Shown here in pieces: positions 1-4,873 of a stretch of DNA of 5,767 nucleotides. This DNA comes from an uncultured Clostridia bacterium. GTDB lineage: Bacteria > Bacillota > Clostridia > Oscillospirales > Acutalibacteraceae. The stretch lies in contig CALWVC010000093.1 of NCBI GenBank assembly GCA_944384865.1, positions 1 to 5,767 of the forward strand, in the 5' to 3' direction. Both the position numbers and the translations under genes were made by a program. The notes below the pieces were generated by a model, which saw nothing but the letters and a program-made list of their open reading frames with translations, was not told where the DNA came from and searched no databases. Every line of letters begins with the position of its first letter. Position 1 is the first letter of the stretch.

Positions 1-8
1 TGATCCAT
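1..8 (-). CDS. Start of an unidentified gene leaving the left edge (partial)
   Basis: On the minus strand an ATG lies at 8-6, with only M-D and part of a third codon inside the window, so no product can be named. Support is indirect. A purine-rich ribosome binding site (AAAAGGAG, 27-20) sits 11 nt upstream, slightly far but acceptable, and a good sigma-A-like promoter lies at 150-123 in the same orientation. The leader between them has unusual repeats and hairpins, described separately. The call fails if the reading frame closes soon beyond the left edge. Confidence 0.35.
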
Positions 9-38
9 CTTTTATAACGCTCCTTTTATATATTGATC

Positions 39-64
39 GCGCAGGCGACGCTGCGCAACGCAGC
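39..64 (-). other. Two mutually exclusive hairpins in the leader of the left-hand gene
   Basis: Two perfect 6-bp inverted repeats share bases. One pairs 39-44 with 51-56 across a 6-nt loop. The other pairs 50-55 with 59-64 across a 3-nt loop. Since 51-55 take part in both, an RNA could form only one at a time. They lie in the presumed 5' leader, about 12 nt upstream of the ribosome binding site of the gene starting at 8. Function is unknown, and short GC-rich repeats of this kind can arise by chance. Confidence 0.35.
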
Positions 65-106
65 CGCTTTTACACCGAACCCCGGCCGCTTTTGCGCGGA
101 ACCCCC
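63..106. repeat. Imperfect 22-bp tandem direct repeat
   Basis: Copies at 63-84 and 85-106 agree at 18 of 22 positions. Both begin GCCGCTTTT and carry AACCCC towards the end; the differences are at 72/94, 74/96, 76/98 and 84/106. The period is close to two helical turns, so both copies would face the same side of the DNA. The repeat lies downstream of the leftward promoter at 123-150, where a repressor operator or a repeated leader-RNA element could act. On the minus strand the 85-106 copy can form a 4-bp stem (CCGC/GCGG) that the other copy lacks. Confidence 0.6.
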
Positions 107-122
107 GCCCCTGTCCTTTGTT

Positions 123-150
123 ATTGTAATCTATTTTAGGCCAAAGTCAA
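123..150 (-). promoter_or_regulatory. Sigma-A-like promoter facing left
   Basis: On the minus strand, TTGACT (150-145) and TACAAT (128-123) are separated by 16 bp. Each hexamer matches the housekeeping consensus at five of six positions. The expected transcript start is near 116, giving a leader of about 110 nt before the ATG at 8. The spacer contains CTAAAATAGAT (139-129), which recurs upstream of fabH. No convincing terminator separates this promoter from the anti-sigma gene ending at 182, so readthrough from sigma/anti-sigma transcription is possible. Confidence 0.55.
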
Positions 151-181
151 GAGCTGGCGGGAAAATTTTTAATGATACATA

Positions 182-532
182 TTACAGCCTATCATCCGGG
201 GACGATCCGTTTTTTCCAGCGCTGTGCATCCAAAGCAGCAGCGCGCCTGCGGCAACGCCCACCAGACCAAGCATAGCGGCGTTGGAGACGGTGCGCCGTT
301 TTTTCAGCCGAACCGCCAGCGCGTTAAACCCGCCGGTATCCGCCACAGACGATCCGGCGGGCCGCGGGTGTATACGCAGCGTATGGCTTACAGCGTCATA
401 CTGCCTGTAATATCTGCGGCAGTCGGGACAACCCGCCAGATGCTCCCGAACGGCCGTCACGCTGCCGGCGTTTGCCACGCCGTCTTTATACAGCGTTACC
501 AGGTCCCTTACAATATCACAGTTCACTTGCAT
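182..532 (-). CDS. Zinc-type anti-sigma factor, single-pass membrane protein
   Basis: This 116-residue protein is the likely partner that holds the adjacent ECF sigma factor inactive at the membrane. The N-terminus has the clostridial anti-sigma pattern: Cys5, a DLVTLY segment (residues 10-15) and H31-x3-C35-x2-C38, consistent with a zinc-binding zf-HC2/ZAS domain. Residues about 83-101 form one hydrophobic segment preceded by KKRR (77-80), so the N-terminus should be cytoplasmic. Only about 15 residues follow the membrane span, so there is no obvious extracellular sensor domain. The ATG overlaps the sigma gene by 17 nt. A GGAGG (546-542) lies 9 nt upstream, inside the sigma coding region, which suggests translational coupling. 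The family assignment is firm; the signal sensed is not visible. Confidence 0.9.
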   Translation of the reverse strand: MQVNCDIVRDLVTLYKDGVANAGSVTAVREHLAGCPDCRRYYRQYDAVSHTLRIHPRPAGSSVADTGGFNALAVRLKKRRTVSNAAMLGLVGVAAGALLLWMHSAGKNGSSPDDRL

Positions 533-1025
533 GTTCCAGTTCCTCCATCATCATGTTCTTTGCCCGGAAAAACAATACCTTCGCCGAGTTTTCGCTGATG
601 CGCAGCGCCTGTCCGATCTGGGAAAAGGGCAGATCGGCATAAACCCGCAAAATGACCACGTCCCGATATTTTTTTGGCATTTTGCGGATAATTTTGCGCA
701 CCGCGTCTACCGCTGCCTGTCGCTGTACCGTATCTTCCGGATTGTCGGCAGCCCGGTCAAACAGCGTGTCGGCCACCAGTTCAATGTCGACAAATTCCGG
801 CGCCATCCGGTTTTTTTTCAGATATTTAAAATAAGTGTGTTTGGCGATGGCAATCAGCCAGGTAGAAATGTCCGACCGGCCGGAAAACCGGTGAATGGAT
901 TTATACGCCTGATAAAAGGTTTCCTGCGTCAGCTCCTCCGACAAATCGGTGTTGCGGCACAGCCCCAATAAAAAACCATATACCCGGGGGTAGCAGTTTT
1001 GGTACAGCTCTTTAAACGGATCCAA
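516..1025 (-). CDS. ECF-type RNA polymerase sigma factor
   Basis: This is a sigma-70 family, extracytoplasmic-function type factor that directs RNA polymerase to a dedicated promoter set. Numbered from the TTG start it has 169 residues, normal for a two-domain ECF sigma. Residues about 5-72 are the sigma2 domain, including the LSEELTQETFYQAYKSI core-binding helix and STWLIAIAKHTYFKYLKK, which contributes to -10 recognition. Residues about 104-160 are sigma4, ending in a helix-turn-helix with ENSAKVLFFRAK. A GTG at 1031 would extend the protein by two residues, but it is only 1 nt from AAAGGAGG (1040-1033). The TTG at 1025 has an ideal 7-nt spacing and gives a typical MDPFKELY start. The gene overlaps the anti-sigma gene and is divergent from fabH. 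Its regulon cannot be read from the window. Confidence 0.93.
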   Translation of the reverse strand: MDPFKELYQNCYPRVYGFLLGLCRNTDLSEELTQETFYQAYKSIHRFSGRSDISTWLIAIAKHTYFKYLKKNRMAPEFVDIELVADTLFDRAADNPEDTVQRQAAVDAVRKIIRKMPKKYRDVVILRVYADLPFSQIGQALRISENSAKVLFFRAKNMMMEELEHASEL

Positions 1026-1032
1026 ACGCACC

Positions 1033-1040
1033 CCTCCTTT
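1033..1040 (-). promoter_or_regulatory. Ribosome binding site that decides the sigma factor start
   Basis: AAAGGAGG is a near-perfect Shine-Dalgarno sequence. Only 1 nt separates it from the GTG at 1031, but 7 nt separate it from the in-frame TTG at 1025, so TTG is the better start. Use of TTG would modestly lower sigma factor output. Confidence 0.7.
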
Positions 1041-1069
1041 GCAGTCTGTACATCTTCGTGCCCGGCTTT

Positions 1070-1078
1070 ATTGTAGCA
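1070..1078 (-). promoter_or_regulatory. Extended -10 promoter element of the sigma/anti-sigma operon
   Basis: On the minus strand, TGCTACAAT (1078-1070) fits an extended -10 element (TGn followed by a five-of-six match to TATAAT). The -35 region at the normal distance (TGGGCT around 1098-1093) is weak, which is compatible with an extended -10 promoter. The transcript would start near 1063, leaving a leader of about 38 nt. I saw no ECF-like self-promoter upstream of this gene, so autoregulation is not evident. Confidence 0.45.
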
Positions 1079-1103
1079 TAAAAAAACCGCGAAGCCCAGC
1101 AGA

Positions 1104-1136
1104 TTTGAGAAAATTTAAAAATTTTTCAAAATTTTT
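1104..1136. other. Phased A/T tracts with an imperfect palindrome
   Basis: AAAATTT (1110-1116), AAAATTTTT (1118-1126) and AAAATTTTT (1128-1136) follow one another with 8- and 10-bp periods. This arrangement often gives intrinsic DNA bending or an UP-like element. Bases 1104-1130 also form an imperfect inverted repeat with TTTGA and TCAAA at its ends (11 of 13 positions pair). The tract stands out sharply from the GC-rich genes around it and lies between the divergent sigma and fabH promoters, so it could influence both. Confidence 0.5.
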
Positions 1137-1168
1137 GTAACCAAACCGGTAATTCCGGGCACTAAAAT
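1136..1168 (+). promoter_or_regulatory. Possible fabH operon promoter region (poorly resolved)
   Basis: A promoter is needed here because the neighbouring gene is divergent, but no good sigma-A pair is visible. TAAAAT (1163-1168) could be a -10 but has no -35 at 16-18 bp. TTCAAA (1125-1130) with GGTAAT (1148-1153) has 17-bp spacing but only four of six matches each. TGTAAC (1136-1141), followed 17 bp later by GCACTAA (1159-1165), is loosely like an ECF-type promoter. CCGG-TAATT-CCGG (1146-1158) is a small inverted repeat inside the region. Which of these is used cannot be decided by eye. Confidence 0.25.
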
Positions 1169-1172
1169 AGAT
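1162..1172 (+). repeat. 11-bp promoter-region sequence shared with the left-hand promoter
   Basis: CTAAAATAGAT here is identical to minus-strand bases 139-129, and in each case it points towards the gene it precedes. In the left copy it lies directly before the -10 hexamer TACAAT. Here it is followed by GAATGT, a poor -10. A/T-tracts containing AAAATTTT lie 22-25 nt upstream of both copies. It may be a common operator or promoter element. The match is short and AT-rich, so chance is not excluded. Confidence 0.45.
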
Positions 1173-1199
1173 GAATGTACTTTTGTTTATCGCTGATTA

Positions 1200-1217
1200 C
1201 AGCGGCTGACGCCGCTG
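1200..1217 (+). other. GC-rich hairpin in the fabH leader
   Basis: CAGCGGC (1200-1206) and GCCGCTG (1211-1217) form a perfect 7-bp inverted repeat with a TGAC loop, ending 5 nt before the fabH ribosome binding site AAAGGA (1223-1228). A weaker alternative stem, GCTG (1192-1195) with CAGC (1200-1203), would compete with its left arm. No T-run follows, so it is not a factor-independent terminator. It could affect mRNA stability or translation, or be a protein-binding site. Confidence 0.45.
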
Positions 1218-1236
1218 ATCAGAAAGGAATGAAATC

Positions 1237-2190
1237 ATGAGTTTTACTGTTTTAGGAACCGGCATGTACGTGCCGGACCGGGTCGTGAAAAACGACGAGC
1301 TTGCAAACTTCGTAGACACTTCGGATGAATGGATCCAGCAGCGGGTCGGCATTCGGGAGCGCCGGGTCTGCACCAACCAGACGGCCATCGATCTGGCCTG
1401 TGAGGCGGCTGTGCGGGCGCTGGAAAACAGCGGGGTGCAGCCGCAGGAGCTTGATCTGATTTTAGCGGCCACTGTCAGCTCTGAAATGGTCTCGCCGGGT
1501 GTTGCGCAGATGGTGCAGCACCATTTGGGCGCTACCTGTATGGCTTACGATATCAACGCGGCCTGCTCGGCCTTTATCTTTCTGCTGGAAACAGCAGCCG
1601 GTTATTTTGCCCGGGGCAAGGCGAAAAAGGTCCTGATCGTGGGCGCCGAGCGGATGAGCCGGATCGTCGACTGGGAAGATCGGAGCACCTGTGTGATCTT
1701 CGGCGACGGCGCAGGCGCGGCGGTTTTGGGCGAGGGCGACGGATATCTGGATTCTGCGTTTTGCGTCAAAGGCGGCGACGATGTGATCAAGATTCCCCAG
1801 TTTATCGGGAAATCGCCGTTTTTTGAAAAAGAGCAGGAGTCGCCTTATATCCATATGAACGGGCAGGAGACCTTTAAATTTGCGGTCAGTTCGATCTGCG
1901 ACGATATCCGCGCGCTGCTGCAGCGGCAAAACCTGACGGCAGACGATATCGCCTATATTGTCCCCCATCAGGCCAATAAGCGGATTATTGCCAGCGCGGC
2001 CAACCGGCTACACCTGCCCATCGAAAAGTTTTATATCGATATTGAGCGTTACGGCAATACCTCCAGCGCCAGCATCCCGATCGCGCTGGATGAAATGAAC
2101 CGGGCCGGGCTGTTGCGGCGCGGCGATCTGCTGCTGCTGACTGCCTTCGGCGGCGGGCTGGCCAGCGCCACCTGTCTGTTACGGTGGTAG
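1237..2190 (+). CDS. fabH: Beta-ketoacyl-ACP synthase III
   Basis: FabH starts fatty acid synthesis in the cytoplasm by condensing an acyl-CoA primer (acetyl or short branched) with malonyl-ACP. The 317-residue length is typical. The thiolase-fold catalytic triad is intact: Cys110 in NAACSAF, His244 in VPHQANKR and Asn274 in YGNTSSASIP, almost the same numbering as E. coli FabH. Other family marks are DEWIQQRVGIRER (residues 30-42), FGDGAGAAVL (155-164) and the C-terminal AFGGGLAS. The ATG at 1237 is preceded by AAAGGA (1223-1228) with 8-nt spacing. It is the first gene of the plus-strand operon; the next gene begins 60 bp later with no terminator between. Primer preference cannot be judged from motifs alone. 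Confidence 0.97.
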   Translation: MSFTVLGTGMYVPDRVVKNDELANFVDTSDEWIQQRVGIRERRVCTNQTAIDLACEAAVRALENSGVQPQELDLILAATVSSEMVSPGVAQMVQHHLGATCMAYDINAACSAFIFLLETAAGYFARGKAKKVLIVGAERMSRIVDWEDRSTCVIFGDGAGAAVLGEGDGYLDSAFCVKGGDDVIKIPQFIGKSPFFEKEQESPYIHMNGQETFKFAVSSICDDIRALLQRQNLTADDIAYIVPHQANKRIIASAANRLHLPIEKFYIDIERYGNTSSASIPIALDEMNRAGLLRRGDLLLLTAFGGGLASATCLLRW

Positions 2191-2212
2191 CAGCCCGACA
2201 AACCGACAGATT

Positions 2213-2228
2213 CCGGCAAAATTGCCGG
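2213..2228. other. Perfect 16-bp palindrome between fabH and fabK
   Basis: CCGGCAAAATTGCCGG is exactly self-complementary. As RNA it gives a 6-bp GC-rich stem with an AAAT loop. It lies 22 bp after the fabH stop and 8 bp before the fabK ribosome binding site, and no T-run follows, so it is unlikely to terminate transcription. It could be an mRNA processing or stability element or an operator. It occupies the place where many related operons carry acpP. Confidence 0.6.
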
Positions 2229-2250
2229 CTTGACTGAAAGGATGTTTTTT

Positions 2251-3201
2251 ATGATTGAATCTCCGATTTGCAGCCTGTGCAATATTCAATATCCCATTTT
2301 CCAGGGCGGCATGGCCTGGATCGCCGACGGCGAGCTGGCAGCCGCCGTATCCAACGGCGGTGGGCTGGGCATTATCTCGGCGATGAACGCCGGCGCCGAT
2401 TATCTGAAACAACAGATTGAAATCGCCAGAAGCCTGACCGATAAACCCTTTGGCGTCAATGTAATGCTGATGAGTCCGCATGCCGCCGAGGTCGCGGAAA
2501 TTATCGCGCAGGAGCGGGTCGCGGTGGTCACCACCGGCGCGGGCAATCCGTCGAAATACATGCCGGCGTGGAAAGAGGCGGGCATCGTGGTGATCCCGGT
2601 CATCGCGTCGGTCGCGATGGCTAAAAAGGTTCAGAAGGCCGGCGCAGACGCAGTGATTGCCGAAGGGCAGGAATCCGGCGGGCATATCGGCGAGCTGACG
2701 ACGATGGCGCTGGTGCCCCAGATCTGCGACGCGGTGGATATCCCGGTGATTGCGGCGGGCGGGATCGGCGACGGCAGAGGCGTAGCCGCAGCGTTCATGC
2801 TGGGCGCCTGCGGCGTGCAGCTTGGCACCCGGTTCCTGGTTGCCAAGGAATGCAACGTCCATCAGAATTATAAAAATATGGTGCTGGAGGCCAAGGATAT
2901 TTCTACCGTCACCACCGGCCGGCGATTTGGCGGTAATACCTGCCGTTGCATCAAAAACAGTTTTTCACGCAACTTTTTAAGCCTGGAATACGCGCCGGAA
3001 GCAACCGCTGAATCCATTGCCGAGCTGGGCGTGGGCGCGCTGCGCAAGGCGGCGGTGGAGGGCGATACTAAGCAGGGTTGTTTTCTGGCAGGGCAGGTTT
3101 CCGGCATGATTCATGAAGAACAGCCCGCTGCCGAAATCATACAGGAGCTGGTCACACAGGCCGAGGCGCTGCTGAAGGGAGCGGACAAATGGGTAAAATA
3201 G
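2251..3201 (+). CDS. fabK: FMN-dependent enoyl-ACP reductase II
   Basis: FabK catalyses the last reduction of each elongation cycle, trans-2-enoyl-ACP to acyl-ACP, using FMN and NAD(P)H. It is unrelated in fold to FabI and, as known for the family, is insensitive to triclosan. The 316 residues show the nitronate-monooxygenase-like TIM barrel: YPIFQGGMAW (14-23), PFGVNVML (67-73 region), EGQESGGHIGE (138-148) with the likely catalytic His145, the FMN phosphate loop AAGGIGDGRG (168-177), GVQLGTRF (188-195) and a C-terminal AGQVSGMI. The ATG at 2251 has AAAGGA (2237-2242) 8 nt upstream. In-frame TTG at 2230 and ATG at 2242 precede or overlap this site and are rejected. The 3' end overlaps fabD by 13 nt. 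Other barrel oxidoreductases are possible in principle, but the fab context settles the call. Confidence 0.96.
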   Translation: MIESPICSLCNIQYPIFQGGMAWIADGELAAAVSNGGGLGIISAMNAGADYLKQQIEIARSLTDKPFGVNVMLMSPHAAEVAEIIAQERVAVVTTGAGNPSKYMPAWKEAGIVVIPVIASVAMAKKVQKAGADAVIAEGQESGGHIGELTTMALVPQICDAVDIPVIAAGGIGDGRGVAAAFMLGACGVQLGTRFLVAKECNVHQNYKNMVLEAKDISTVTTGRRFGGNTCRCIKNSFSRNFLSLEYAPEATAESIAELGVGALRKAAVEGDTKQGCFLAGQVSGMIHEEQPAAEIIQELVTQAEALLKGADKWVK

Positions 3202-4124
3202 CCTTTGTGTTCTCCGGCCAGGGGGCGCAGCATCCCGGCATGGGCCGGGCGCTGTATGAACAGAACGCGCGGGTGCGCGCGCTGTTTGACGCGGCCGAGC
3301 AATATCGTCCCGGCACGCTGGCCCAGTGCTTTGACGGCGATGAACAGACCCTCAGACAGACCGAAAACACCCAGCCCTGCCTGTATCTGGCGGATCTGGC
3401 GGCGGCCATCGCCCTGCGGGACTGCGGTGTGACCCCCGACGCGGTCGCCGGTTTTTCGCTGGGCGAGATCCCGGCGCTGGCTTTTGCGGGCGCATTCAGT
3501 TATGAAGAGGGTTTTGCCATCGCGTGCAAACGGGGCCGGCTGATGGATGCGGCCGCCAAAGTCCGTCCCGCGGGGATGCTGGCGGTATTGCGGCTGGATA
3601 ACAGCGCGGTGGAACAGCTTTGCCAATCGTATGCAGACGTATATCCGGTCAATTATAACTGTAAAGGCCAGCTGGTGGTGGCGGGTGCCGCCGAACAGCT
3701 CGAGCCGTTTACACAGGCGGTGAAAGCCGCCGGGGGCCGGGCGGTGCCGCTGGCGGTGGGCGGCGGCTTCCATTCGCCGTTTATGGCACAGGCTGCGGAG
3801 CAGTTCGGCGATTATCTGCGGGAACGCGCCATCAGGCGGCCGGATATCCCCGTTTATTCCAATTATACCGCCGCGCCCTACGATGCGGATGTGTGCGGGC
3901 TGCTGCAAAAGCAGATGTGCAACCCGGTGCGTTGGGAGCAGACGATCTGCAATTTGGCAGCCGCGGGCTTTGACCGGTTTGTGGAAACCGGCGTGGGCAA
4001 TGTGCTGCAAAAGCTGATTGCAAGAATCTGCCCGGAGGCTGTCAGCCTGCGGGCCGAAACACCCCAGGAAATTGAACAGGCGGCGCAGCAGCTGCAACAG
4101 GAAAAGGAGTGTTTTTCATGCTGA
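3189..4124 (+). CDS. fabD: Malonyl-CoA:ACP transacylase
   Basis: FabD moves malonyl groups from CoA to acyl carrier protein, supplying FabH and FabF. The 311-residue protein has the expected active-site set: Gln11 in FSGQGAQHPGMG, nucleophile Ser90 in GFSLGE (88-93), Arg115 in CKRGRLMD, and His195 in GGFHSPFM. The C-terminal FVETGVGNVLQKLI segment (264-277) is also typical. The residue before the nucleophile is Phe, where family members usually have His, Leu or Gln, and the usual GEY is GEI here. Translation starts at an ATG inside the end of fabK (13-nt overlap), with AAGGGAG (3175-3181) 7 nt upstream. The stop overlaps the fabG start by 7 nt, so the three genes are probably translationally coupled. 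Confidence 0.95.
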   Translation: MGKIAFVFSGQGAQHPGMGRALYEQNARVRALFDAAEQYRPGTLAQCFDGDEQTLRQTENTQPCLYLADLAAAIALRDCGVTPDAVAGFSLGEIPALAFAGAFSYEEGFAIACKRGRLMDAAAKVRPAGMLAVLRLDNSAVEQLCQSYADVYPVNYNCKGQLVVAGAAEQLEPFTQAVKAAGGRAVPLAVGGGFHSPFMAQAAEQFGDYLRERAIRRPDIPVYSNYTAAPYDADVCGLLQKQMCNPVRWEQTICNLAAAGFDRFVETGVGNVLQKLIARICPEAVSLRAETPQEIEQAAQQLQQEKECFSC

Positions 4125-4852
4125 AAGGACAAACTGCCATCGTCACCGGCGGTTCCAGAGGGATCGGCGCCGCGGTCTGCGAGGCACTGGCGCAAAACGG
4201 CGCGGATGTCGCGCTGCTGTATGCGGGCAACAAAGAACGTGCGCAGCAAACGGTAGAAAAGCTGTTGACATACGGCGTGCGGGCAAGGGCGTACCGCTGC
4301 GATGTGGCGGATTATGAGCAAGCAGCGCATACGGTGCAGCAGATCCGCGAGACCTTCGGCCGGGTGGATATTTTAATCAACAACGCCGGGATCACCAGAG
4401 ACAAGCTGGTGATGTCTATGAAGCCGGCGGATTTTGACGAGGTGTTGCAGACCAATCTGACCGGCGCGTTTCATATGATCAAACAGGTTTATCCGATCTT
4501 TGCCCGCCAGAAAAGCGGCAAGATCGTCAATATCAGCTCGGTTTCCGGATTGATGGGCAACGCCGGCCAGGCCAACTACGCCGCGTCCAAGGCGGGCTTG
4601 GTGGGGCTGACAAAATCGGTGGCGAAAGAGCTGGCCTCCCGGGGAATCTGCTGCAATGCGGTAGCGCCGGGCTTTATCCAGACCGATATGACTGAGAAAT
4701 TTGTTGACAACGAAGCACTTTTACAGCAGATTCCGCAAAAGCGGATGGGCCGCCCGGAAGAAGTGGCGGCGCTGGTATTGTTTTTGGTATCGCCGCGGGC
4801 AGATTATATCACCGGCGAGGTGATCCGCATCGACGGCGGGCTGGCGATGTAA
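4118..4852 (+). CDS. fabG: 3-oxoacyl-ACP reductase
   Basis: FabG reduces beta-ketoacyl-ACP to beta-hydroxyacyl-ACP, normally with NADPH. The 244-residue classical short-chain dehydrogenase has the nucleotide-binding TGGSRGIG (10-17), CDV at 61-63, NNAG (88-91), and the catalytic set Asn113, Ser141, Tyr154 and Lys158, with the GQANYAASKAG context and Ser-Tyr-Lys spacing of E. coli FabG. PGFIQTDM (184-191) and the final IDGGLAM also match. The start is the ATG at 4118, 8 nt after AAAAGGAG (4102-4109). An in-frame GTG at 4109 overlaps that site and is unlikely. It overlaps fabD by 7 nt, and fabF follows after 21 bp. Confidence 0.96.
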   Translation: MLKGQTAIVTGGSRGIGAAVCEALAQNGADVALLYAGNKERAQQTVEKLLTYGVRARAYRCDVADYEQAAHTVQQIRETFGRVDILINNAGITRDKLVMSMKPADFDEVLQTNLTGAFHMIKQVYPIFARQKSGKIVNISSVSGLMGNAGQANYAASKAGLVGLTKSVAKELASRGICCNAVAPGFIQTDMTEKFVDNEALLQQIPQKRMGRPEEVAALVLFLVSPRADYITGEVIRIDGGLAM

Positions 4853-4873
4853 AAATCAAGCAGGAGGAAGGCT

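Noticed and set aside
33..598. Open frames on the plus strand opposite the anti-sigma gene (33-410, 224-598)
   Set aside because: They are low-complexity, family-free translations antisense to well-supported genes, with no ribosome binding sites.
1076..1100. Possible factor-independent terminator on the minus strand (GC-rich stretch before a run of seven T)
   Set aside because: No stable stem forms before the T-run, and the position is inside the sigma gene's promoter region rather than after a gene.
1032..1236. FapR or FabT operator upstream of fabH
   Set aside because: I found no TTAGTAC-type FapR palindrome and no compact TTTGA-TCAAA FabT site; the only TTTGA/TCAAA pair is 17 nt apart.
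1229..1240. A three-codon upstream frame (ATG AAA TCA TGA) overlapping the fabH start
   Set aside because: The only ribosome binding site, AAAGGA, abuts its ATG with zero spacing but is ideally placed for fabH, so translation is unlikely.
2230..2250. Upstream TTG (2230) or ATG (2242) starts for fabK
   Set aside because: They precede or overlap the AAAGGA site at 2237-2242. The ATG at 2251 has proper 8-nt spacing and gives the N-terminus expected for FabK.
3111..4097. A 328-codon open frame on the minus strand opposite fabD
   Set aside because: It is a GC-driven shadow. Its translation is rich in His, Arg and Gln, matches no family I recognise and has no suitable ribosome binding site, while fabD on the other strand has all its catalytic residues.
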